Source: Croceitalea rosinachiae (GTDB lineage: Bacteria; Bacteroidota; Bacteroidia; Flavobacteriales; Flavobacteriaceae). Taken from it: 64,000 nucleotides of DNA. Location of the stretch: contig NZ_JAVRHR010000006.1 of assembly GCF_031846445.1 (NCBI RefSeq), positions 4,908 to 68,907 on the forward strand. The letters are read 5' to 3'. Numbering within the stretch: position 1 is the stretch's first letter; each line of letters starts with the position of its first letter. Below the pieces are notes generated by a model that had not been told where the DNA came from, ran no database searches, and was given only the letters and a program-made list of their open reading frames with translations. A program made the translations under genes and the position numbers. Shown one piece after another: positions 18,307 through 26,335 of this stretch.

Positions 18307-18594
18307 GCCGGATCCTGTATTCACTATGTGAATCCTTATCATTTATCTAGACTTTTAGTTGCCCAAAAGCTCCAACCGCCTACCCTCCAGCTAAGGCGTG
18401 CTACCTTAAAATACTGGTTTACATGACGTTTCACCGCATAGAGTTTACCTGATTTCACTACAGCCGAACTGTACTTGCTTTCTGTTGCACTTGTCCGCTC
18501 CGTTATACACGGATGACGGGTGTTACCCGCTATACTGCACTATGGTGTCCGGACTTTCCTCTCTAATAAATTAGAGCGATAAGGTGACCTGCAT
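18293..18594 (-). ncRNA. rnpB: RNase P RNA (bacterial type A)
   Basis: Read on the minus strand the segment contains the hallmark GAGGAAAGTCCGGACACC (near 18565-18548), a GCGGTGAAACG segment, AGGGTAGGCGGTTGGAGC, and the 3' GATCCGGCTTATGACC. GCAGGTCA at the 5' end (18592-18585) pairs perfectly with TGACCTGC at the 3' end (18303-18296) to make helix P1, which fixes both ends within a few bases. A TACCTTTG promoter box lies just upstream and a T-run follows the 3' end. RNase P RNA cleaves the 5' leaders of pre-tRNAs with RnpA. The 3' end overlaps rsmD by about 11 nt on the other strand. Confidence 0.93.
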
Positions 18595-18597
18595 ATG

Positions 18598-18605
18598 CAA
18601 AGGTA
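18598..18605 (-). promoter_or_regulatory. -7 box of the rnpB promoter
   Basis: TACCTTTG on the minus strand, a perfect TAnnTTTG, ends 3-6 nt before the predicted 5' end of RNase P RNA at about 18593. The fit of box, start point and P1 helix is a good internal check. No clear TTTG lies at -33. Confidence 0.65.
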
Positions 18606-18670
18606 CAGCAATTGTTAATAAAAAAGTTGTGCTGTCCTTCTCTATGTTCGATTATCCATTTCGCTATTTT

Positions 18671-18678
18671 TATATTTG
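18671..18678 (+). promoter_or_regulatory. -7 box of the dnaX promoter
   Basis: TATATTTG is a perfect TAnnTTTG box, 21 nt before the TTG start at 18700. A weak -33 element (TTCG at 18647-18650, spacer 20) precedes it. This promoter and the rnpB promoter are divergent within 75 bp. Confidence 0.55.
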
Positions 18679-18699
18679 TGAGTACTCAAAACAATTGTA

Positions 18700-20448
18700 T
18701 TGGAACCCTTCATAGTATCAGCTAGAAAGTACCGACCCCAAACATTCAAAGATGTTGTTGGACAAGAGGCTATTACCAATACATTAGAAAACGCCATTAC
18801 TCATAACCATTTAGCACAGGCATTACTTTTTTGCGGACCACGGGGTGTTGGTAAAACAACTTGTGCCCGGATACTTGCAAAAAAAATTAATCAGGATGAT
18901 AGTATTGGAGACAATGAAGACTTTGCCTTTAACATTTTTGAATTAGATGCAGCTTCGAACAATTCCGTCGATGACATACGAAGTCTAACTGATCAAGTGC
19001 GGATTCCACCTCAAATTGGCAAATACAAGGTATATATAATTGATGAGGTTCATATGCTTTCCCAATCAGCTTTCAATGCTTTTTTAAAGACTCTAGAAGA
19101 GCCCCCTAAGCATGCTATATTTATTTTGGCAACGACTGAAAAGCATAAAATAATCCCGACCATACTTTCAAGATGTCAAATTTTTGATTTTAAGCGTATT
19201 ACAGTAAAAGACGCTGCCAATTATTTAAAATATATATCTGAGGAACAAGGTGTGGTAGCCGAAGATGATGCCTTGCATATTATTGCCCAAAAAGCAGATG
19301 GTGCCATGCGCGATGCACTATCTATATTTGATAGGGTCGTAAGTTTTTCCGGAAAAAACCTTACAAGAAAAGCAGTCACCGAAAATTTGAATGTTCTAGA
19401 TTATGATGTTTACTTTGAGGTAACAAGGTTGATTCAAGAGAATAAGATACCTGAATTGCTTATGCTATTGAACAAGACATTGGCTTTAGGTTTTGATGCG
19501 CACCATTTCATTACTGGTCTAGCATCGCATTTTCGCGATTTAATGGTATGCCAACATAAAGAGACCATTAATTTGTTAGAGGTCGGTGAAACGGCCAAGA
19601 AAATGTACCAAGAGCAAGCAATGGACGTTACAAAAGAGTTTCTCTTGAAAGCTATTGACATGGCCAATGATTGCGATTTAAAATATAAAGCAAGTAAAAA
19701 CCAACGGTTATTAGTTGAACTGACCTTAATGAAATTAGCTTCCATAACTTTTGATGGAGAAAAAAAAAAGTCTGATTTCATAATTCCTTCTTCTTATTTT
19801 AAAAGTGATATATTTCAAAAAACAGCTGTAGCATCAATTCCTCAAGAGGAAGTTATTGATACTATAATTAAATCTGAAGCAACCACAATTGTCGAAGAGC
19901 CAATTTCCAAAGTGCTAGAGTCAGAAGCAGGCAAAACGCAAATTTCACAAAAATCAGAAATTAAAAAAGTCGACCTCAATATAACTTCAACAAGAGTGTC
20001 AGGGCTTTCCATATCTAGTCTTAAAGCAAAAAAAGAACATGAGAAAGCCAAAATAAGTACTGAAGATCATATAGAATTACCCGAAGAAGATTTTGAAGAA
20101 TTGAAAATGCAAGAGCTTTGGAACAATTATGTTCAAGAACTGGAGAATCAAGGTAAAAAAATACTAGCTGCTAATCTTCAAGCGGATACACCAAAACTGA
20201 TTGAAAAGTATACTATTTGGATTGAACTGCCCAATTCAACAATGAAAAAGGAGGTAGAACGAGAACAAAGTCTTATGCTCAATCATTTAAAAGAACGGCT
20301 TAATAATCATTCAATTTCTCTTAGAATTACTATTAATGAGGAGAACGCAAAGAAGTTTGCATTTACACCTGAAGAGAAATACGAAAAGTTGAGAGAGAAA
20401 AATCCTGCCCTAGACCTGCTTAGAAAAGAGTTTGATTTAGACTTATAA
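18700..20448 (+). CDS. dnaX: DNA polymerase III subunit tau/gamma (clamp loader)
   Basis: 582 aa from a TTG start (first residues MEPFIVSARKYRPQTF). AAA+ domain: Walker A GPRGVGKTT near residue 47, Walker B IIDEVHML near 112, SRC sensor ILSRCQIFDF. The cysteine-rich zinc module normally between Walker A and the ELDAASNNSVDDIR block is missing, replaced by a short acidic linker. Domain III ends near residue 350 (LLVELTLMKLASITF). The C-terminal part (about 355-582) is charged and variable, as in tau. An A10 run at 19760-19769 (codons 354-357) sits exactly at the domain III/tau boundary; a -1 shift gives a stop after two codons and a +1 shift after four, so a gamma-like product of about 358 aa may be made. 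The gene ends 6 bp from a convergent gene. Confidence 0.92.
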   Translation: MEPFIVSARKYRPQTFKDVVGQEAITNTLENAITHNHLAQALLFCGPRGVGKTTCARILAKKINQDDSIGDNEDFAFNIFELDAASNNSVDDIRSLTDQVRIPPQIGKYKVYIIDEVHMLSQSAFNAFLKTLEEPPKHAIFILATTEKHKIIPTILSRCQIFDFKRITVKDAANYLKYISEEQGVVAEDDALHIIAQKADGAMRDALSIFDRVVSFSGKNLTRKAVTENLNVLDYDVYFEVTRLIQENKIPELLMLLNKTLALGFDAHHFITGLASHFRDLMVCQHKETINLLEVGETAKKMYQEQAMDVTKEFLLKAIDMANDCDLKYKASKNQRLLVELTLMKLASITFDGEKKKSDFIIPSSYFKSDIFQKTAVASIPQEEVIDTIIKSEATTIVEEPISKVLESEAGKTQISQKSEIKKVDLNITSTRVSGLSISSLKAKKEHEKAKISTEDHIELPEEDFEELKMQELWNNYVQELENQGKKILAANLQADTPKLIEKYTIWIELPNSTMKKEVEREQSLMLNHLKERLNNHSISLRITINEENAKKFAFTPEEKYEKLREKNPALDLLRKEFDLDL

Positions 20449-20454
20449 ATTATT

Positions 20455-20799
20455 TTAGCTTTTGCGATTCGTAATTGCGTATATCGCCATCATAATTCCG
20501 GCAATTAATAAACCTAAAGCTTCCCTGCCCCGCTCTATATTAATAATATCCCCTTCTCCAATGGTGACACCTTCAAATTTTTGAGGCCATGTATAAATTG
20601 TTAAACCTAGATAAAAAACTGTCAAAATAATAGCCCACATTACACGAAGTTTACCAAGACCAAATAATAATGAGGCTAGTGCTGCCAAACCATAAATGGC
20701 ATACCATTTAACGGCATCGGGATCATTGTACTGCACTGCTGCGGCATAAACAAATAAAGCAGTAAAAATGAAAGCTAAAATCTTCAAAAACTTTTTCAT
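20455..20799 (-). CDS. TMEM220-family membrane protein, last gene of the ebo operon
   Basis: 114 aa with about four membrane helices: an N-terminal LAFIFTALFVYAAAVQYNDP, then YAIYGLAALASLLFGL, VMWAIILTVFYLGLTIYTW, and a C-terminal ALGLLIAGIMMAIYAI. The motif VQYNDPD-x-x-KW in the first loop is characteristic of the TMEM220 family, which has no known function. Its ATG overlaps the eboF stop codon (ATGA), so translation is coupled to the ebo cluster. That tight coupling suggests, but does not prove, that it serves the same pathway. Confidence 0.78.
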   Translation of the reverse strand: MKKFLKILAFIFTALFVYAAAVQYNDPDAVKWYAIYGLAALASLLFGLGKLRVMWAIILTVFYLGLTIYTWPQKFEGVTIGEGDIINIERGREALGLLIAGIMMAIYAITNRKS

Positions 20800-22175
20800 T
20801 TTGGATGGTTTAAAAGTTGTTCTAAAATTTGGAAAACGTCAATGGCCTTAATCTCTTCTTTGCCATTATATTTTTTATTATTTGAAATAAAAATAGGGTA
20901 ATCTTCTTTATCATCTGGAATGCGTCCATGTGAGCCCTTTATCAAATCAGCATTTAAAGGAATGATATCCATAACGGTTCTAAACCCTAGTTTCTTCTTT
21001 AAAAGCTTATAAAGCACTTTAAATAGTACTAACTTATCTTTTGGGTCTGTTAACATTTCAACTGGGTCATAACCTGGTTTCTTATGTATATCGACCATAC
21101 GTGCAAAATCGGGTGCTTTCTGATCATCGTTCCAAAAATAATACGTAAACCAAGAGTCAGCATCTGCTATTGCCACAAGGTCGCCCGTTCGTTCATGGTT
21201 TAAATCAATTTGATTTATTTCTGATTTTTCGAAAACCGTTTCTATACCATTGATGGTTTCTAGAATTGATTTAACTCCTTCAATTTTTGATTTATCTTTC
21301 ACATAAATATGACTTATCTGATGATCAGCAACCGCAAAAGCTTCGCTTGCACCGGCATCAAGCAGCTCAAGTCCTCTTTCTTCCCTAATCTTCAAATACC
21401 CGTTCTTTCGCAATACCCGATTCAAATGAATTGGATTATTTACATCTGTTATACCGTATTCAGAAAGCAATACAACTTGAGAACTTTTAGATTCAAAGTA
21501 GATCACTAAATCTTTGACCACAGTATCAATCTCATTCAAGTCCTTGGAAATCAAATCAAAATCATTACCATATCGTTGTAAATTGTAATCTAAGTGCGGC
21601 AAATAAACCAGCGTTAAGGTTGAATCATGCAGTTTATCTGTTTCTATAGTAGCATCAGCAATCCATTGGCTTGATTTGATTGAGGTTTTTGGCCCCCAAA
21701 AATTAAATAGTGGAAAAGTGCCTAATTTGTTTTGTAAAGTATCTCGTAAATCGGCTGGGTGAGAATACACATCGGGTATCTTGCGTCCATCAGCTAAGTA
21801 ATTTGGTCTTGGGGTGACACTGAAATCAACAGTGGAATACATGTTGTACCACCAAAACATATTTGAGCATGTAAAATTTGAGTCTTTTTGTTTGAGTTTT
21901 TCCCAAAGTTTTGGAGCTTGTACAAGCTTGTTTGATTGCTTCCAAAATTTAACCTCGCATTCGTACTTATAATACCATCCATTAGCTACGATACCATGTT
22001 CAGAAGGCCACTTTCCGGTTAAATATGTACTTTGGGCTGTACAAGTGACGGCAGGTAGAACCGGTTTGATAAGACTATGTTTGCCTTTTTCCAAAAATGA
22101 TTTGATGAAAGGGGTATGCTCCCCAATTAAACGGTTTGTTAACCCTACAACATTAATGACTACGGTTTTCCTCAT
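20796..22175 (-). CDS. eboF: EboF: alkaline-phosphatase-superfamily nucleotide pyrophosphatase/phosphodiesterase
   Basis: About 459 aa from the ATG at 22175, which overlaps the eboE stop as ATGA; an in-frame ATG at 22196 would give 466 aa. The N-terminus TVVINVVGLT, the PAVTCTAQSTYLTG segment with the threonine nucleophile, HGIVANGWYY, and HLDYNLQRYG, SEYGI and GSHGR blocks mark a type I phosphodiesterase / NPP-like enzyme. It would hydrolyse a phosphodiester or phosphate of an unknown metabolite. The residue preceding VVGLT is Asn where I would expect the first metal-binding Asp of the superfamily; an alignment should confirm this. No signal peptide is seen, so it is likely cytosolic. Confidence 0.85.
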   Translation of the reverse strand: MRKTVVINVVGLTNRLIGEHTPFIKSFLEKGKHSLIKPVLPAVTCTAQSTYLTGKWPSEHGIVANGWYYKYECEVKFWKQSNKLVQAPKLWEKLKQKDSNFTCSNMFWWYNMYSTVDFSVTPRPNYLADGRKIPDVYSHPADLRDTLQNKLGTFPLFNFWGPKTSIKSSQWIADATIETDKLHDSTLTLVYLPHLDYNLQRYGNDFDLISKDLNEIDTVVKDLVIYFESKSSQVVLLSEYGITDVNNPIHLNRVLRKNGYLKIREERGLELLDAGASEAFAVADHQISHIYVKDKSKIEGVKSILETINGIETVFEKSEINQIDLNHERTGDLVAIADADSWFTYYFWNDDQKAPDFARMVDIHKKPGYDPVEMLTDPKDKLVLFKVLYKLLKKKLGFRTVMDIIPLNADLIKGSHGRIPDDKEDYPIFISNNKKYNGKEEIKAIDVFQILEQLLNHPK

Positions 22176-23365
22176 ATCAGCTGGTTTTTCAGCCATTTAA
22201 TTTCTCGTATAATTGACTCCGAAAGGGGTCTTTTTAATTCTTTAGGTAAAACATCCCACGTATAAGTTTCAATCTCTAAATGTTCACATATGTTATTTTG
22301 AAGTAGATAAGAAATCACTTTTAAAATTTGATCTTGGGTGGAGTATAAATTTGAAAATTTCTCGAGAAAAATAGGCACATGAAAATGTGCTCTCAACTCG
22401 TTGGCACTCTTTCTATTGTCCAAAACTAACGGTAAATCTTGGTAGGTCACTACCTTGCCATCTATTAGTTCAGTAACTTGATGCAAATAGGTAGGCTCGT
22501 TAAATTTTTCTAATGACTCCCAAATTTCACGCTGTTCAGAATCACAAAAAAGTATTTTTAACGCCGCACTAATTTGAATTTTTCCAATTCTTATACCATT
22601 CGTTCTAAATTTAGCGAACGAGTCTTGAGGTTCTTCATAGGCCAGTGCAAAATGGCAAACATCATAACATACGGTCAAGTATCTTTTAATTAATATTGTA
22701 GCTTTTTCATCACTAAAACCATATTCTTTCTTAAACTTTTTTATGCCTTTCGGAATCAAGTGATTATTGAAGAAGTCAAGGACCTCTTCACTATTTTCAA
22801 TAATTCCATCTGGTTCAGGCTCAATATCAAGATGCAGGTAATTACCTGTTTTTTCTTCAATTTGAAACAGTTGCATAGCTACTGTTAGCATATTTTCAGC
22901 ACCAATCTCTTTTGCTTTTATAAGCTCAGATTCACTATTAAACCAGTGCTTGTAGGATACAGGAGAAGTAGAAATTCCACCGGAAATACCCGTAGGCAGT
23001 AGGTAATTTAATTGTTTAAATAATCGAGAAGTATATTCCAATCTTTCGTGGGTTGTCCAATCTGGTTGGTGCACTTTGTCTTTTACCCTTTCACCATGAA
23101 AATTTCCATAGGGAAAACCGTTCATGGTAAAAACATATACATCATTTGCTTGCAACCAATCCTTAAAATCATATAAAACACTTTCTAAGCCCAATTCTTC
23201 ACTAGCCTTGTTAGAAAGGCGAAGTCCAATACCTAATTTTTTGCTCCCCGCAACTTCTTTTTTTACTCCTGGAATATACTTCTTCAAACTTTCAAAAGTA
23301 GTTTCCCAGTCCTCTCCAGGATGAATATTGGTACAATATGTAAGGTGAAAATCTTTAATCAACAT
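22172..23365 (-). CDS. eboE: EboE: metabolite-traffic protein, sugar-phosphate isomerase/epimerase-like TIM barrel
   Basis: 397 aa. The N-terminus HLTYCTNIHPGEDWETTFESL is the signature of EboE, an AP-endonuclease-2 / xylose-isomerase-like TIM barrel. Acidic and histidine residues expected at a metal site are seen in LHLDIEPEPDG (near 180), YDVCHFALAYEEP (near 238) and THERLEYT. The gene starts 1 nt after the eboD stop. In cyanobacteria the ebo genes are needed to move a scytonemin precursor to the periplasm; the precise step of EboE is unknown. Start ATG at 23365. Confidence 0.85.
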   Translation of the reverse strand: MLIKDFHLTYCTNIHPGEDWETTFESLKKYIPGVKKEVAGSKKLGIGLRLSNKASEELGLESVLYDFKDWLQANDVYVFTMNGFPYGNFHGERVKDKVHQPDWTTHERLEYTSRLFKQLNYLLPTGISGGISTSPVSYKHWFNSESELIKAKEIGAENMLTVAMQLFQIEEKTGNYLHLDIEPEPDGIIENSEEVLDFFNNHLIPKGIKKFKKEYGFSDEKATILIKRYLTVCYDVCHFALAYEEPQDSFAKFRTNGIRIGKIQISAALKILFCDSEQREIWESLEKFNEPTYLHQVTELIDGKVVTYQDLPLVLDNRKSANELRAHFHVPIFLEKFSNLYSTQDQILKVISYLLQNNICEHLEIETYTWDVLPKELKRPLSESIIREIKWLKNQLI

Positions 23366-23366
23366 G

Positions 23367-24530
23367 TTAAGAAAATAATTGTTGTTCTATGCTCCTTAAA
23401 GCTATAGCTTGTTGCATTCTTTCCTTATCAATTTGATGCACATCATGCTTTTTCCCAATTCCTGAAATTAGCGTGATGGTCAATCGACCTCCCAAATGCT
23501 CCCTAAATTCTTCGATTCCTTTTAAAAGTTTATCAACAGTTTTAGTATTTGAAATAGGCAGTGCTAAATCAAAACCAACAGTATAAAATACTTCTAAAAT
23601 TTGGTTTAAAGTTTGTTCATCAATTAGTCCAATCAAATAAGAATAGGTAACATCTAATGCGATTCCCTTGGCTACAGCTTCACCATGGCGAAGCTCGTAG
23701 TTTGTCATTTGCTCTAGTTTATGAGCCGCCCAGTGGCCAAAATCCAATGGTCTTGAAGATCCATTTTCAAAAGGATCACCGCCCTGGCTGATGTGGTGCA
23801 TATGTATTTCGGCACATTTATAAATCAAAGGTGCCATGGCTTGCATTTTTCTATCTGATAGCTGCTTCGCGTTATTTTGAATAAATTCAAAAAAATCTGC
23901 ATCTTTAATCAATGCCACTTTTAATGCTTCAGCAACACCAGAAATCCAATCTCTTTGATCTAATGTTTTTAAAAAATCGAAATCATTAATAATCGCATAG
24001 GGTACTGTAAACGTTCCTATAAAATTCTTCTTTTCAAAAGCATTCACACTATTCTTAACTCCAACTGCCGCGTCATTTTGAGCCAAAACTGTAGTAGGTA
24101 CACGAATTAACTTTACTCCCCTATGAGCTGTAGCTGCTGCATAACCCACCATGTCTATGACAGCGCCACCGCCAATAACGATAACAAAAGAATGCCTACA
24201 AATACTTTTTTCATTAATTGATTTCCAAATACGTTCGACATTGGCTTGCTTGTTTTTACTAGCTTCACCGCCAACTACTTTTATTATCTCTTTTAAATCT
24301 ATATGGGCATTATGTGCTAAAGTATAGCTACTAATATCATCTAATAAGTTACTGTTAGCATCAGAGACATTTTTATCAACTACTATAATCAGCTTTACCT
24401 GACCATCATTCTGATACTCTCTTATAAGATTTATAAAGAAAGGGTTTGACAATTCAAAAAGACCATTTGTAAAGTGCAACTTATAATTGAAGTTCACCGA
24501 AAAAGTCTGCGATATTGAAGTAAGGTTCAT
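23367..24530 (-). CDS. eboD: EboD: 3-dehydroquinate-synthase-like sugar phosphate cyclase
   Basis: About 387 aa from the ATG at 24530 (MNLTSISQTFSV...), which fits the family N-terminus and lies 10 nt after the eboC stop; a start at 24554 would overlap eboC. The NAD-binding VIGGGAVIDMVGYAAATAHRG and PTTVLAQNDAAVG blocks and metal ligands in EALKVALIKD, FGHWAAHKLE and RHGEAVAKG are those of the dehydroquinate synthase / sugar phosphate cyclase superfamily. The usual VDSSVGGKT is NDAAVGVKN, so the substrate probably differs from DAHP. A true aroB for the shikimate pathway is expected elsewhere in the genome. Confidence 0.88.
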   Translation of the reverse strand: MNLTSISQTFSVNFNYKLHFTNGLFELSNPFFINLIREYQNDGQVKLIIVVDKNVSDANSNLLDDISSYTLAHNAHIDLKEIIKVVGGEASKNKQANVERIWKSINEKSICRHSFVIVIGGGAVIDMVGYAAATAHRGVKLIRVPTTVLAQNDAAVGVKNSVNAFEKKNFIGTFTVPYAIINDFDFLKTLDQRDWISGVAEALKVALIKDADFFEFIQNNAKQLSDRKMQAMAPLIYKCAEIHMHHISQGGDPFENGSSRPLDFGHWAAHKLEQMTNYELRHGEAVAKGIALDVTYSYLIGLIDEQTLNQILEVFYTVGFDLALPISNTKTVDKLLKGIEEFREHLGGRLTITLISGIGKKHDVHQIDKERMQQAIALRSIEQQLFS

Positions 24531-24540
24531 AATCCTAAAA

Positions 24541-25425
24541 TTAGGTAACTGCAAATGCTTTAGATAGCAAAATAGAAATAGGCAGTAATAAAAGTATTAA
24601 AACTCCAATTAATATATTAGAAAAAGGTACGGCTATTGCAGCATCTAGCAAGATGATAGAGATTACTCCAGCTTTGACCGCTTTTTTAATATTGATAGGT
24701 GTGTTTTCGTGAAATGCCCTGAACAAAGGTATTCCTATAGCCAAAACAAAAAGTACCAAAAATACATAACTATATATTGCTAATGATAACAAAGCGTTAT
24801 TAAAATACATCAGTAAGAAAACTACAACCGCATATAATATTCCTGCTAATACAATATTTCTTTTATTCTTACCATGTACTTCACCTTGACTTACCCTGGT
24901 TATAGCTGCAATGTAGATTACTGGGATAATGATATACTCTAGCTTATCAAAATTACCAAACACCGAAATACCCATTAAGAGGTTGCAACCTCTACAAAGT
25001 CCCATATTAAGTGGGCCTAAAAAAGGATGGTTTTTTGAAAAAGCATCGTAAGTTAAAATCAATACTGCCAAGATCAGTGCGACAAGACCACTTTCTATGG
25101 TACTCAAAAAGGCCCCTCCAACACCTAATAATAAAAGGCAAAATCCAAATAATCTAGCATCTTGCAGTTTAATCAAACCGCTAGATATAGGTCTTTCTGG
25201 ACGCTCTATTTTATCTATTTCTACATCAAAAACATCATTCAAAACAACACCACCTGCATAAAGAAATATTGAGGCGAAAACTAAAAGCCAGCCACTTGAA
25301 TTAAATAAACTAATTTGATTAACAAAAAAACCAGCAATGGCAAGACCCGCTAAAACATCTGCAGCGGCCGTAGGTAAATTAGCTGGGCGGCATAGTTGTA
25401 AATAGCCTCTTATTTTGGGGTTCAT
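24541..25425 (-). CDS. eboC: EboC: UbiA-like prenyltransferase
   Basis: 294 aa with about eight membrane helices. The first Asp motif NDVFDVEIDKIERPERPISSG (near residue 64) binds the Mg-diphosphate of a prenyl donor. A second motif region has TYDAFSKN near 125. The cytosolic loop between helices contains MGLCRGCNLLMG, typical of EboC. Start ATG at 25425 overlaps the eboB stop (TAATG). A membrane prenyltransferase in this cluster suggests that the ebo metabolite is prenylated or carried on a lipid. Confidence 0.88.
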   Translation of the reverse strand: MNPKIRGYLQLCRPANLPTAAADVLAGLAIAGFFVNQISLFNSSGWLLVFASIFLYAGGVVLNDVFDVEIDKIERPERPISSGLIKLQDARLFGFCLLLLGVGGAFLSTIESGLVALILAVLILTYDAFSKNHPFLGPLNMGLCRGCNLLMGISVFGNFDKLEYIIIPVIYIAAITRVSQGEVHGKNKRNIVLAGILYAVVVFLLMYFNNALLSLAIYSYVFLVLFVLAIGIPLFRAFHENTPINIKKAVKAGVISIILLDAAIAVPFSNILIGVLILLLLPISILLSKAFAVT

Positions 25426-26333
25426 TATACTATTCTATCATTCTCGACTTTTGGTTCTTGACCTCTAAGCACGCTATTATCATTAAAAAGTTGTCTTTGA
25501 TCTACTCCACGAGCATTATTCCAGTGTTCTTCTTTAATTTTACCAGATTTGCCAAAAACATCTAGGGCATTTTGATAACAGGTTTTAACAACATCTTTTT
25601 TATCGACTCCACTTCTGAGCATTAGACCTGCTGTTTTCGGAACGGCAAGAGGGTCACTAACTCCCCAATCTGCTGAACTGTCTACTATTATATTTGTACT
25701 ACCATACTTTTTCACAACGGCCACCATTCTTTCATTGCCCATTTTAGTTTTTGGGTAAATAGTAAACGCCGCTATAAAACCTCTATCCAGTACTTCTTGG
25801 GCTGTTTCTTCATTATTATGGTCTATTATTACATTACTAGGGTCAAGCCCGTGCTCTAAGCAAACTTCCATGCTTTTAATGGTACCGGCCTTTTTATCGC
25901 GATGGGGAGTATGAACCTGCACCATCATATTAAATTCTTTAGCAAGTTCTAATTGCTCTCGAAAGTACTTGTCTTCTGCTGGCGTTTGGTCGTCATATCC
26001 TATTTCGCCAACCGCTACTACATTTTCTTTGTGCAAATAAAGAGGGAGAAGCTCCATTACCCGTTCTGCAAGTGCCTCATTATTGGCCTCTTTTGAGTTC
26101 AACCCAATTGTACAATAATGCTTGATACCAAATTGACTTGCCCTAAAAGGTTCCCAACCAACCAAACTATTAAAGTAATCTTGAAAAGAACCTACTTGGG
26201 TTCTAGGTTGACCCAACCAAAATGAAGGCTCTATAACTGCAACAACACCAGCTTTAGCCATAGCTTCATAATCATCTGTTGTTCTTGCGCTCATATGTAC
26301 ATGAGGATCAATAAATTGTAATTTTTCTCCCAT
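25425..26333 (-). CDS. eboB: EboB: TatD-family metal-dependent hydrolase
   Basis: About 302 aa from the ATG at 26333 (MGEKLQFIDPHVHMSART); a TTG two codons earlier overlaps the eboA stop. Metal-binding motif DPHVHM near residue 9, VGEIGYDD near 116 with Glu, MVQVHTPH near 150, VIIDHNNEET, and VDSSADWG with the last Asp near 228. This is the amidohydrolase/TatD fold with the expected ligands. The reaction is unknown. It is the second gene of the ebo operon. Confidence 0.86.
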   Translation of the reverse strand: MGEKLQFIDPHVHMSARTTDDYEAMAKAGVVAVIEPSFWLGQPRTQVGSFQDYFNSLVGWEPFRASQFGIKHYCTIGLNSKEANNEALAERVMELLPLYLHKENVVAVGEIGYDDQTPAEDKYFREQLELAKEFNMMVQVHTPHRDKKAGTIKSMEVCLEHGLDPSNVIIDHNNEETAQEVLDRGFIAAFTIYPKTKMGNERMVAVVKKYGSTNIIVDSSADWGVSDPLAVPKTAGLMLRSGVDKKDVVKTCYQNALDVFGKSGKIKEEHWNNARGVDQRQLFNDNSVLRGQEPKVENDRIV

Positions 26334-26335
26334 AA

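Noticed and set aside
23367..24530. aroB (shikimate 3-dehydroquinate synthase)
   Set aside because: Sits inside the ebo operon and has a changed motif (NDAAVGVKN); better described as EboD.
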